Below, piece after piece: positions 1 through 7,167 of a stretch of 64,000 nucleotides of DNA (position 1 is the stretch's first letter; every line of letters begins with the position of its first letter). A program made the position numbers and the translations under genes. Source of the DNA: Maricaulis sp034670125 (GTDB lineage: Bacteria; Pseudomonadota; Alphaproteobacteria; Caulobacterales; Maricaulaceae); assembly GCF_034670125.1 (NCBI RefSeq), contig NZ_JAXMOC010000002.1:510681-574680 (forward strand). Direction: 5' to 3'. Under the pieces are notes generated by a model that did no database searches, was not told where the DNA came from, and saw only the letters and a list, made by a program, of their open reading frames with translations.

Positions 1-462
1 TCTCTCATCACCGCGCGCTATGCCGCCGAACAAGGCCGCGAGGTGATGGCGGTTCCCGGCTCGCCGCTTGACCCGCGCGCCCGCGGCTCCAACCAGCTCC
101 TGCGCGACGGCGCCCATCTGATCGAGTCGGTCGATGATGTGCTGGACATCCTGTCGAAAGCCCGCCGGCCTGAGCCTCCTGTTGGCGGCCTCGAAGACCT
201 GCCAGCGGAGCGCCTCGCGGACCTCTTCCCGGACGATGAATCCGACCCGTCGCACCATGAAAGCCGGTCCGAGCCGACGGCCAGGACGCCGCTGGACCGC
301 CTGCGGGCCCTGCTGTCGCCAGCTCCGGTCTCAGGGGATGAGCTGGCCCGCGCTGCCGACCTGCCGGTCGGTGAGGTGCAGGCAATGTTGTTGGAAATGG
401 AAATGAGCGGGGAGGTCTCGACCCTGCCCGACGGCCTGGTTCAGCGGCGCCGCCAGAGCTGA
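1..462 (+). CDS. dprA: DprA/Smf DNA-processing protein, C-terminal part (5' end outside window)
   Basis: The frame is open from base 1 and gives the last 153 residues. The start carries the end of the Rossmann-like DprA core: SLITARYAAEQGREVMAVPG, then a GSPLDPRARGSNQLLRDGA segment, the conserved region where DprA contacts single-stranded DNA. After a variable acidic linker (about residues 60-95) comes a winged-helix-like tail (LLSPAPVSGDELARAADLPVGEV). Family knowledge: DprA protects incoming ssDNA and loads RecA during natural transformation. The 3' end overlaps a convergent small gene by 22 bases. The N-terminal half is outside the window, so completeness cannot be judged. Confidence 0.9.
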   Translation, partial: SLITARYAAEQGREVMAVPGSPLDPRARGSNQLLRDGAHLIESVDDVLDILSKARRPEPPVGGLEDLPAERLADLFPDDESDPSHHESRSEPTARTPLDRLRALLSPAPVSGDELARAADLPVGEVQAMLLEMEMSGEVSTLPDGLVQRRRQS

Positions 463-662
463 TTGAGTCGCTGCGACTCCATCTCGATATAATTGGCGGC
501 CAGTTCGATCAGGCAGGCGCTCTGGCCATAACCATGCTGAAAGGCATCTTCACTCAGACGGCGGAGTTCGCGCGACAACCGGTCGGATTCCTCGGTCAAC
601 GGCATGAAGCCGGGCAAGGGATGCCCGAACAGGTCATGCCCGGGCCTTATCTTGCGACGCAT
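441..662 (-). CDS. small hypothetical protein, 73 aa
   Basis: I do not recognise a family. It is a basic, largely helical protein with an Arg/Glu-rich centre (SDRLSRELRRLSEDAF) and a C-terminus ending in three arginines. It has no signal peptide or membrane segment. A strong Shine-Dalgarno run (GGGAGGGCGGT) sits directly before the ATG, the best evidence that it is real. It converges on dprA and its last 22 bases overlap dprA's end on the other strand. It could be a small DNA-binding or regulatory protein, but nothing in the sequence proves that. Confidence 0.6.
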   Translation of the reverse strand: MRRKIRPGHDLFGHPLPGFMPLTEESDRLSRELRRLSEDAFQHGYGQSACLIELAANYIEMESQRLNQLWRRR

Positions 663-723
663 ACCGCCCTCCCTGGTCGAAGCGACGGTAAATTACAAAC
701 CGGGTAAATACAACCTTGAGTAA

Positions 724-1185
724 TTATCCAGACAGGTGCGCCAGCAGAAGGTCGCGGGCTTCCTGCACCTGACGCGCCAACGCCGCCGATCCCTCGCCGG
801 TATCGGGATGAAGTTTCTTCATCAAACGGCGGTGGGCGGCGCGGATTCCGTCCTCATCCACGTCTGCATCCACGCCCAGAATCTCTCGCGCCTCGGCGAG
901 GCTCATGGCGTTGCTGGCAGAAGGCGCCGACCCGGTGGTCCGGCCCTGTCGCCCGGCCCGGCCAGGTCGCAGGACATCCCCCAACATGCCCAGCCCGAAC
1001 AGGCCGATCGGACCGCCCAGGATAACGCCGCCGCGCAGGCTGATAAGCACGCCCGCCAACAAGGCGCCGCCGCCCAGGATGATCCGGACCATGCGCGCGG
1101 CCTTGGCGGTCTTCTGTCGGGAAAACCACCACGCCGCCCCCAACAGGACCATCAGAGCCAGAAATCCGAGGACAAACGGGACCAT
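724..1185 (-). CDS. membrane-anchored J-domain (DnaJ-like) protein
   Basis: 153 residues. A hydrophobic helix at residues 2-20 and a second glycine-rich hydrophobic stretch at about 33-68 anchor it in the inner membrane. A basic/serine linker follows, then a C-terminal J domain at about 94-153 (SLAEAREILGVDAD) with the HPD motif at residues 126-128 (KKLHPDTGEG). J domains stimulate Hsp70 ATPase, so it probably recruits DnaK to the membrane. TIM14/DjlA-like small J proteins are the nearest known type. It lies 1 base downstream of mipZ on the same strand, which suggests cotranscription. The client is unknown. Confidence 0.85.
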   Translation of the reverse strand: MVPFVLGFLALMVLLGAAWWFSRQKTAKAARMVRIILGGGALLAGVLISLRGGVILGGPIGLFGLGMLGDVLRPGRAGRQGRTTGSAPSASNAMSLAEAREILGVDADVDEDGIRAAHRRLMKKLHPDTGEGSAALARQVQEARDLLLAHLSG

Positions 1186-1186
1186 G

Positions 1187-2074
1187 TCAGAACGGGATGG
1201 TTTCGCCCTGGAGACCGGGCAATTTGAGGATGATCAACAGATCGCGCAGCTCCTGCCGGGCCGCGACATGGCTCATCGTGAAGGTCACCGTCGAGCCGCT
1301 CTCGGTCAGATCCAGCAGGGTCAGCCCCAGCGGGAAGAGCTCGCGATAGATGACCCGCTCGGCAAATCCTGGCGCCAGCCGGAAGCCAATCCGTTGCGAC
1401 AGCATTTTGAGGCCGTCGCCGACGCGTCGCTTGTTGCGGGCATCCAGCATCGAGATCCGGTTGCGCATCACGACCCAGTCGATCGACCGTTTTTCAAGCT
1501 GGGCTTTGCGCTTGCGGCATTCCCACAGCATCTCGGAGTAAACGCTCGGCTTGCCGACCTCATAGCTTTCCGGGTCGATCTCGGCGAGCAGATCAAAATC
1601 GACAAAGCTGTCATTGACCGGCGTGATGACCGTGTCGGCGCTGGAGTGCGCAAGGCGTGAGTAGAGGGTGTCCGCGCCTGGCGCGTCGATGATGATGAAC
1701 TCGCAACTGGTCTTCAGCCTGGTCAGGGCTTCGGAAAAGCGCTCGGTCTCCTCCTCTTCCACCAGGTCCAGATCGCGCTGGGCGCTGGGCGCCAGGACGA
1801 TCTCCTCCGGGCGTGGCAGGGAAACGCGGTGACGTTCGCACCAGCGCTGCCGATTGGAAAGGTACCGACCGAAGCTGCGTTGGCGCAGGTCGAGGTCGAT
1901 GGCGCCAACCGTCTTGCCCATGCGCAGAAGGGCGACCGCGAGATGCATGGCAACCGTGGATTTGCCCGCGCCACCCTTCTCATTGCCGACGACAATGACA
2001 TGGGCGGCCTGGACGCCGTCACGAACGCGACCCAAGGGTCTGGCAGGCAAGCGAAAACCGGTCTGACTAGTCAT
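1187..2074 (-). CDS. mipZ: MipZ, ParA-family division-plane positioning ATPase
   Basis: A deviant Walker A motif NEKGGAGKST lies at residues 31-40, followed by IDLDLRQRSFGRYL, the acidic patch PVNDSFVDFDLL and the segment ERVIYRELFPLGLTLLDL, all hallmarks of Caulobacter MipZ. Family knowledge: MipZ binds ParB at the poles, forms a DNA-associated gradient and inhibits FtsZ polymerisation, so the division ring forms at midcell. At 295 aa it carries about 25 extra N-terminal residues before the Walker A region compared with the Caulobacter protein. The ATG at 2074 has only a GGGAC-type ribosome site, so a later start is possible. It is followed at once by the J-domain gene and preceded by a SPOR lipoprotein gene. 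Confidence 0.92.
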   Translation of the reverse strand: MTSQTGFRLPARPLGRVRDGVQAAHVIVVGNEKGGAGKSTVAMHLAVALLRMGKTVGAIDLDLRQRSFGRYLSNRQRWCERHRVSLPRPEEIVLAPSAQRDLDLVEEEETERFSEALTRLKTSCEFIIIDAPGADTLYSRLAHSSADTVITPVNDSFVDFDLLAEIDPESYEVGKPSVYSEMLWECRKRKAQLEKRSIDWVVMRNRISMLDARNKRRVGDGLKMLSQRIGFRLAPGFAERVIYRELFPLGLTLLDLTESGSTVTFTMSHVAARQELRDLLIILKLPGLQGETIPF

Positions 2075-2131
2075 CTCGTCCCAATCCGGACCACGGTCGG
2101 GCCGCCGCGTGCCGGCAGGCCCATGACGATT

Positions 2132-2752
2132 CTATTCGTCCGTGATCGCAGCCCTATCCGCCATGCGCCGCCCGGTGAAGTCAACCACGGCACAGTAGTC
2201 GCCGTTCGCCATCAGGTGCTGGCAGACAGCGCGTGCGGCAGCGGCCGAATCGAAAGGCCCGGCCTTCAGCCGCAAATAAGTCCCCTGCCCGGAAATGTCC
2301 GCTTCGCTGACCCTCGCCTCCAGCCCGGCGAGCAAATCGCCATGTGCAAGCACCAGCTCGTCCCAGCCTCGTTGCGCCGTCTCCAGCCGTCGATAGGAGG
2401 CAAGATGGACGCCGTGATAGAGACTGGGTGCCTCGGTCATGCCTTCGGGCGGCGGTGGCAGGTCAGAGGGGACCGGTCCCGGGGCCAGCGGCAACTCGAC
2501 GGCCTCTCCCGGCGAATTGAGGGCCATGACGGCATTGGCCAGGGCCTGCAATTCGGGCGACACCGCATCAACCGCGTCCGGATCGAAGCGTGCCAGATGC
2601 GCCAGTTCCCGAGCGATGGCATCCGCCAGCCGGGCATTGCGCGTCGGGGCCACGGTGGCCACAGTTGCCCCGTCCGCCCCGGGCGAGGCCGTGGTCGTTG
2701 TGGCGCAACCGGCAACGGCCAGCGCGGTCATAAAAACAGTCAGTCGTTTCAT
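2132..2752 (-). CDS. SPOR-domain lipoprotein
   Basis: Start placed at the ATG at 2752, giving 206 aa beginning with a lipoprotein signal (MKRLTVFMTALAVAGC, lipobox AVAGC). The frame stays open 14 codons further upstream but without a signal sequence. After a Thr/Ala/Pro-rich stretch and an ELAHLARFDPDAVDAV helical segment, the last 75 or so residues match a SPOR fold (GVHLASYRRLETAQRGWDEL; later LRLKAGPFDSAAAARAVC). SPOR domains bind denuded septal glycan, so the protein is probably an outer-membrane-anchored division or envelope factor. It lies just upstream of mipZ on the same strand and is divergent from panC. Confidence 0.8.
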   Translation of the reverse strand: MKRLTVFMTALAVAGCATTTTASPGADGATVATVAPTRNARLADAIARELAHLARFDPDAVDAVSPELQALANAVMALNSPGEAVELPLAPGPVPSDLPPPPEGMTEAPSLYHGVHLASYRRLETAQRGWDELVLAHGDLLAGLEARVSEADISGQGTYLRLKAGPFDSAAAARAVCQHLMANGDYCAVVDFTGRRMADRAAITDE

Positions 2753-2837
2753 GTCATTGTCTGTAGACGGCATCGCATCAATTGCCTGTATCATCGCTTA
2801 TGATTATCCCCAAGCGACCCGTTGTGTGGACCCTCTC

Positions 2838-3704
2838 ATGATTACGCAGCAAATCCCGCATGCCACCACGGTCTCCGCTCTCCGGACACGGGTCCGAAGC
2901 TGGCGCGACGACCGGCTGACCGTTGGCTTCGTGCCGACCATGGGCGCGCTGCATGAGGGGCATATCTCGCTGGTCCGCCTGGCCAAGGCCCAGTGCGACC
3001 GGGTGGTCGCCAGCATCTTCGTCAATCCGAAACAGTTTGCGGCAGGCGAGGATCTGGACGCCTATCCACGCACGCTGATCGATGACGCGGAGAAACTGAC
3101 CGACGCCAGGTGTGATCTGATCTACCTGCCAACATCCGAGGCGATGTACCCGGACGGTTACAGTGCCGGCGTGACCCTGACAGGTCCGGCGCTGGGACTG
3201 GAGGCGGCGGTCCGCCCGCATTTCTTTGACGGTGTCGCCACGGTTGTCACCAAGTTGTTCAACCAGGTCCGCCCGGACATGGCCTTCTTCGGCGAGAAGG
3301 ATTACCAGCAATTACTGGTGATACGCCAATTGGTGAAAGACCTCGATTTCCCGATCAACGTGCTCGCCGGTGAAACCGGTCGGGCGAAGGATGGCCTGGC
3401 CCTGTCTTCGCGCAATGCCTACCTAGACGCTGATCAACGTGCCCGGGCCAGCCAGCTCAATGTCATTCTCAAGGCCTTTGCAGCGGCGTTGGGGTCGGGG
3501 GCCGGACGGGCCGAGGCAACGGCGACCGCCCAGGCGTCCGCCCGGGCCGCGTTTGATGGCGTCGACTATGTCGAGGCCCGCTGCGCCGCGACGCTGGCGG
3601 AGCTGGACGACGGTCCGATCGACCGGCCCGCCCGGGTCTTGGCGGCAGTCAGGCTGGGTTCAACTCGCCTGATCGATAACATGGCCGCGAATCCACCTGC
3701 CTGA
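2838..3704 (+). CDS. panC: pantothenate synthetase (pantoate--beta-alanine ligase)
   Basis: 288 aa. PTMGALHEGH at residues 33-42 is the HIGH-type ATP-binding motif of this nucleotidyltransferase family. FVNPKQFAAGEDLDAYPR, FFGEKDYQQ (ATP/pantoate site) and LALSSRNAYL (KMSKS-like region) follow in normal order. The enzyme condenses pantoate with beta-alanine via pantoyl adenylate, the last step to pantothenate for coenzyme A. The ATG at 2838 (MITQQIPHAT) matches family length; the frame is open far upstream but that part is antisense to the SPOR gene. Its stop overlaps the open frame of the next gene, suggesting one transcript. panB is not in the window. Confidence 0.96.
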   Translation: MITQQIPHATTVSALRTRVRSWRDDRLTVGFVPTMGALHEGHISLVRLAKAQCDRVVASIFVNPKQFAAGEDLDAYPRTLIDDAEKLTDARCDLIYLPTSEAMYPDGYSAGVTLTGPALGLEAAVRPHFFDGVATVVTKLFNQVRPDMAFFGEKDYQQLLVIRQLVKDLDFPINVLAGETGRAKDGLALSSRNAYLDADQRARASQLNVILKAFAAALGSGAGRAEATATAQASARAAFDGVDYVEARCAATLAELDDGPIDRPARVLAAVRLGSTRLIDNMAANPPA

Positions 3705-3757
3705 TGCCGGTTTTCCGGTTAAGCTCGCCATCAAGGCCCACCGGGAGAGCCCGTTTC

Positions 3758-4528
3758 ATGATTGCCCGCACCCTGACCCTTCTCGCGTTCTGGATCGGCC
3801 TGCCCCTGGCAGCCTGCGCGCAAGCGCCGGACATCATCCGGCCTGAAATCGTCGCCCGGTATCCGCACGATGCCAACGCCTTCACCCAGGGCCTGTTCAT
3901 CCACGAGGGCGAGCTGTTCGAGAGTACCGGACGGGTCGGCCAGTCCAGCTTGCGCCGGGTCGACCTGGAGACCGGACGGGTGGAACAGAGCGTCGCCATC
4001 GCCCCGCCGGTATTCGGGGAAGGCTCAGCTCGCATCGGCGACGAGATTTACATGCTCAGCTGGGTGTCCGAGCGCGGTTTCGTGTTCGATGCGGACACGT
4101 TCGAACAGATCGACAGCTTCACCTATCCAGGCGAAGGCTGGGGGCTGACCCATGACGGAACCCACCTGATCCTGTCCGACGGAACTCCGGAGCTTCGCTA
4201 TCTCGATCCGCAAACGATGACGTTGAGCCATACGGTGAATGTCACACTCAACGGACGCCCGATCCGGCGGCTTAACGAGCTGGAATGGATCGACGGCATG
4301 ATCTGGGCGAACATCTGGGAGACCCGGTCGATCGTCCGCATCGATCCGGAGACCGGCGTGGTGGACGCGATGATCGACCTTTCGGCGCTTGTGCCGCCCG
4401 AGGTGGCCGGACGCCGGGATGCGGTCGCCAACGGCATCGCCTGGAATGCCCGGACCGGGCAGATTTACGTTACGGGCAAACTCTGGCCGGTCCTGTATGA
4501 AATCCGCTTGCCGGATCAGGCCAATTGA
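3758..4528 (+). CDS. glutaminyl-peptide cyclotransferase (plant/bacterial type), lipoprotein
   Basis: 256 aa from the ATG at 3758, which has a GGGAGAG ribosome site; the frame is open from 3704 but that extension lacks a signal. The N-terminus is a signal peptide ending in LPLAAC, so Cys20 may be lipidated. The body is a beta-propeller-like repeat typical of glutamine cyclotransferases: HDANAFTQGLFIHEGELFES near the start, GEGWGLTHDGTHLILSDG mid-protein, LNELEWIDGMIWANIW and NGIAWNARTGQIYVTGKLWP late. The family converts N-terminal Gln to pyroglutamate in exported proteins. The substrate here is unknown. Confidence 0.88.
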   Translation: MIARTLTLLAFWIGLPLAACAQAPDIIRPEIVARYPHDANAFTQGLFIHEGELFESTGRVGQSSLRRVDLETGRVEQSVAIAPPVFGEGSARIGDEIYMLSWVSERGFVFDADTFEQIDSFTYPGEGWGLTHDGTHLILSDGTPELRYLDPQTMTLSHTVNVTLNGRPIRRLNELEWIDGMIWANIWETRSIVRIDPETGVVDAMIDLSALVPPEVAGRRDAVANGIAWNARTGQIYVTGKLWPVLYEIRLPDQAN

Positions 4529-4691
4529 CGACCGGACGACGTGAAAGTCCGACTAGGCCGCAACCGCACGCACCAAACTCAGGATCGATCAAACCGGTCT
4601 TCGGGGCCGCGATGGCATGGCGACTCGTGCTCGAACTGGACTGTATGGGCCAACGGCTTTAAGGGCCGACGACATCGGCTTTCCGATCCGG

Positions 4692-4802
4692 ATGACCGAC
4701 AATCCAGCCTATGACAGCCCGGTCGAAAGGCTCGTCATCGCCATCGGACTATCCGTCCTGTTGGTGACGCTACACTTGCGATGGTCCGGTGCCTTGCGCT
4801 GA
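4692..4802 (+). CDS. possible 36-aa single-pass membrane peptide
   Basis: The only candidate gene in the 290-base gap between the cyclotransferase and the DUF1489 gene. The ATG at 4692 gives a short polar head (MTDNPAYDSPVER) followed by one hydrophobic helix (LVIAIGLSVLLVTLHL) and a basic end. The head-helix-basic pattern is typical of small inner-membrane peptides. No strong ribosome site is visible and the frame extends upstream to 4617. Treat as tentative. Confidence 0.25.
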   Translation: MTDNPAYDSPVERLVIAIGLSVLLVTLHLRWSGALR

Positions 4803-4820
4803 GGCCACCGGTTCAGGCTG

Positions 4821-5258
4821 TTACCAGGCACCAAGCTCAAGCAGTTTCGCGCGCAGCTCGCCGGGCATGTCATCCCCGCCCTCGCCGCCGCCCGACAGAT
4901 CACGCGGCGCATCCTCCGGCTTCAGATAGCGCCAGCCCTGAAACGGACGCCGCGGCGCGGCGGATGTGCGGATGATCTCGGGTGACATGATGATCGCACA
5001 GCGCTTGATCCCGTCAGTGCCGGTGACAGGCTCCAGGGCAATGATCTCGGAGCGGCACTGGATCGCCCCGGACATGACCCAGTAGAGCGATCCACCGGCC
5101 TCCACCTCGTCCTTGCGGGCCGGCGACATGCGGGTCACATGCATGGCCACTTCCGGCTCGCCGGCCGCGCGCCGAGCCGCCATCTCGCGATCCCGGTGCG
5201 CTTCCAATTCGTCCACCGAGGCGACGCCGACGCAGAGCTTGACGATATGCATGACCAT
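4821..5258 (-). CDS. DUF1489 family protein
   Basis: 145 aa. The N-terminus HIVKLCVGVASVDELEAHR, central HVTRMSPARKDE and GGSLYWVMSGAIQCRSEII, and C-terminal RRPFQGWRYLKPEDAPRDL are the diagnostic blocks of DUF1489, a cytosolic alphaproteobacterial family of unknown function. There is no signal peptide or membrane helix. Length is normal. It is a single minus-strand gene with no obvious partner. Confidence 0.85.
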   Translation of the reverse strand: MVMHIVKLCVGVASVDELEAHRDREMAARRAAGEPEVAMHVTRMSPARKDEVEAGGSLYWVMSGAIQCRSEIIALEPVTGTDGIKRCAIIMSPEIIRTSAAPRRPFQGWRYLKPEDAPRDLSGGGEGGDDMPGELRAKLLELGAW

Positions 5259-5290
5259 GGCCTTGCAGTTAGGCCGACTCCGCTATGAGG

Positions 5291-6016
5291 TCAAAGGACC
5301 GGCGCGGCGCCAAGGTATTCGATCTCGGTAAAGGTCATTTCAAAATTCTGTTCGAAAACCTGGAAGGCGGCTCGGCCACTGACCTGTTGCGTGAGGCGGG
5401 TCCTGACCGGCGCCGGAATTCCGTCAAACACTGTGAACTCCTCGACGAATTCGAACGTGTTCACCCGGACCGCCATGTGCGGCTTGAAACTGTCCGGTGC
5501 CCAAATACGAACCTGAATCACCGTGCCCGGTTCTCGCAAGATGGTCAGCGCCCCGCGCAGGTTTTCAACGATCGCCGGATCTTCGTCGTCCATGCGGGGT
5601 TGGAACCGGAAAACAAGCGGGTCGGAAGACTCTTCGTCCAGCGCGAGCGACCCGGGCGCAATATCGCTGTCATCCGCGGAGAAAAACAGGCCGGAATAGG
5701 GTCCCTCGTCCACGTCGTCACGCCGCTGCAGTCCTGACCACATGCGCAATTGGGTGTCGGAAAGTTGGTCCCGAGCAGGCGACACCAGCTGCCATCGTTC
5801 GTCGTCTGGCTGGGTACCGTCGAAACGCCCGACCATGACGCCATCCTCATTGGTCAGGGTGACAACATAGCGCCACTCGCTTTCCTCGGTCTCAATATCG
5901 CCGCGGGACAGGACCGGGCCGAGTATCGGATGAACCGGGTCGTCAGACTGGAGCGCCTGTACGGACGATGCTGCGAGCCAGCCGAAGATGACCATCAGCG
6001 CAAAAACAGGTTTCAT
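5291..6016 (-). CDS. hypothetical secreted protein
   Basis: 241 aa from the ATG at 6016, chosen because it opens a clear signal peptide (MKPVFALMVIFGWLAASSVQA); the open frame continues to 6196 but overlaps the next gene. The mature part is acidic with many short beta-type segments (EWRYVVTLTNEDGVMVGRFD, GTVIQVRIWAPDSFKPHMAV, FEFVEEFTVFDGIPAPVRTR), suggesting a periplasmic or secreted beta-sandwich. I do not recognise the family. The signal peptide is clear; any role is unknown. Confidence 0.65.
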   Translation of the reverse strand: MKPVFALMVIFGWLAASSVQALQSDDPVHPILGPVLSRGDIETEESEWRYVVTLTNEDGVMVGRFDGTQPDDERWQLVSPARDQLSDTQLRMWSGLQRRDDVDEGPYSGLFFSADDSDIAPGSLALDEESSDPLVFRFQPRMDDEDPAIVENLRGALTILREPGTVIQVRIWAPDSFKPHMAVRVNTFEFVEEFTVFDGIPAPVRTRLTQQVSGRAAFQVFEQNFEMTFTEIEYLGAAPVL

Positions 6017-6143
6017 GATTTCAGATCCAACCAGCTCAATTGCTTGCACAGGCGCCAACCCTTGCCACAAACGTTCAAGCGAGGGGACCGCAAACCCCTC
6101 GCCTGACTGTATTGTCACGTCTTGGAAGGAGGCAAATGCGCCG

Positions 6144-7097
6144 TCAGGCGGCCTGGCGGTCGGTAAATCCGTCCGGCGCATCGGGGTCGATATCAAAGGT
6201 CCGTTCCGATTTCGGCATCGGCCGGGCCGGTTCCGGGAAAATGCGGACCTTCAACTTGTAGGCAAAGCTCAGCAGCTGCTTCAACAGGGCTCCCGGGCCG
6301 TCGGTCCGCGTCTCCTTTGGCGCATATCCGAATTGCCGGCGCAGAATCCCGTTGGCGAACAGGATCGCGTTTTTCAGGCGAGATTGCGGGGTCGAAATCT
6401 CGAACGGGACCGACACATTCACACCCGACTGGTTTTCGATCCGGTGTGGACCGTGCAGCGGCCAGTTGGCGGCCATGCCGGGGTGAAGATCGACGGTGAA
6501 GGCGTCCTTGTCCCATGCCGGATCGAAGGGAATGTCCTCGGTCTTGTCGTGATGCAGGACCGCCTCGACATCATCGGTATTGAGATAGGGCCGCGTGGCC
6601 GGATAGGTGCGGAAACGCTTCACGCCCCGCATGTGCCACAGCATGGTCTCGGAGACGTCGGAATGCAGGAAAACCTGCGCCGATGGCGAAGAGATCAGGA
6701 TGCCGGCTTCCGCCACCAGCGGACGGAATGACGGGTCCGCCTTTTTCATGTCGGCCAACATGGCCTCGTAGATCGGACGGTATTCGGGGTCCCGGTCCAT
6801 GGCATGACGCAGATTGATCCACAGCTTGCCCTTGCGGACCGCCTCGATCAGCTCCAGCCCGCTCAACGCGCCCGGATCCCCGGCCCGCCAGCTGTCATGA
6901 TCGGTGGCGTCGTCGCCCATCGTGCAAAAATCGATCATCTCACGCGGGTGGCGTTCGATCAGTGCGGCCAAGGCGACGTCGGAAAAAGCGTGATGTTCAT
7001 GGTAATTGTGGCGCACCGTAATGGGTTCGCGGCGAAATTTCCGCTTGCCGTCATCCGACCATGTCGACCCGAACTGATCCATATAGGTGTCACGCAT
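6144..7097 (-). CDS. cupin/JmjC-like protein (putative Fe(II)-dependent oxygenase fold)
   Basis: 317 aa from the ATG at 7097, which has a GGGAGATGG ribosome site; the open frame reaches 7196 but that would overlap liuD. The centre, SSPSAQVFLHSDVSETMLWH (H145, D147), then HMRGVKRFRTYP and NWPLHGPHRIEN (H215/H218), has the spacing of a double-stranded beta-helix HxD...H metal triad. Similar proteins are usually annotated as cupin-like or transcriptional regulator-like. No DNA-binding domain is visible. The metal-site reading is inference from motif spacing. It lies downstream of liuD on the same strand with a 70-base gap and could be cotranscribed. Confidence 0.6.
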   Translation of the reverse strand: MRDTYMDQFGSTWSDDGKRKFRREPITVRHNYHEHHAFSDVALAALIERHPREMIDFCTMGDDATDHDSWRAGDPGALSGLELIEAVRKGKLWINLRHAMDRDPEYRPIYEAMLADMKKADPSFRPLVAEAGILISSPSAQVFLHSDVSETMLWHMRGVKRFRTYPATRPYLNTDDVEAVLHHDKTEDIPFDPAWDKDAFTVDLHPGMAANWPLHGPHRIENQSGVNVSVPFEISTPQSRLKNAILFANGILRRQFGYAPKETRTDGPGALLKQLLSFAYKLKVRIFPEPARPMPKSERTFDIDPDAPDGFTDRQAA

Positions 7098-7167
7098 TGA
7101 TCCATCTCCCGTGATGTCACCCGGGGAGGAGCAAAACGCGTGCCGGTTTCGCGTGTGGGGAGAGTGG

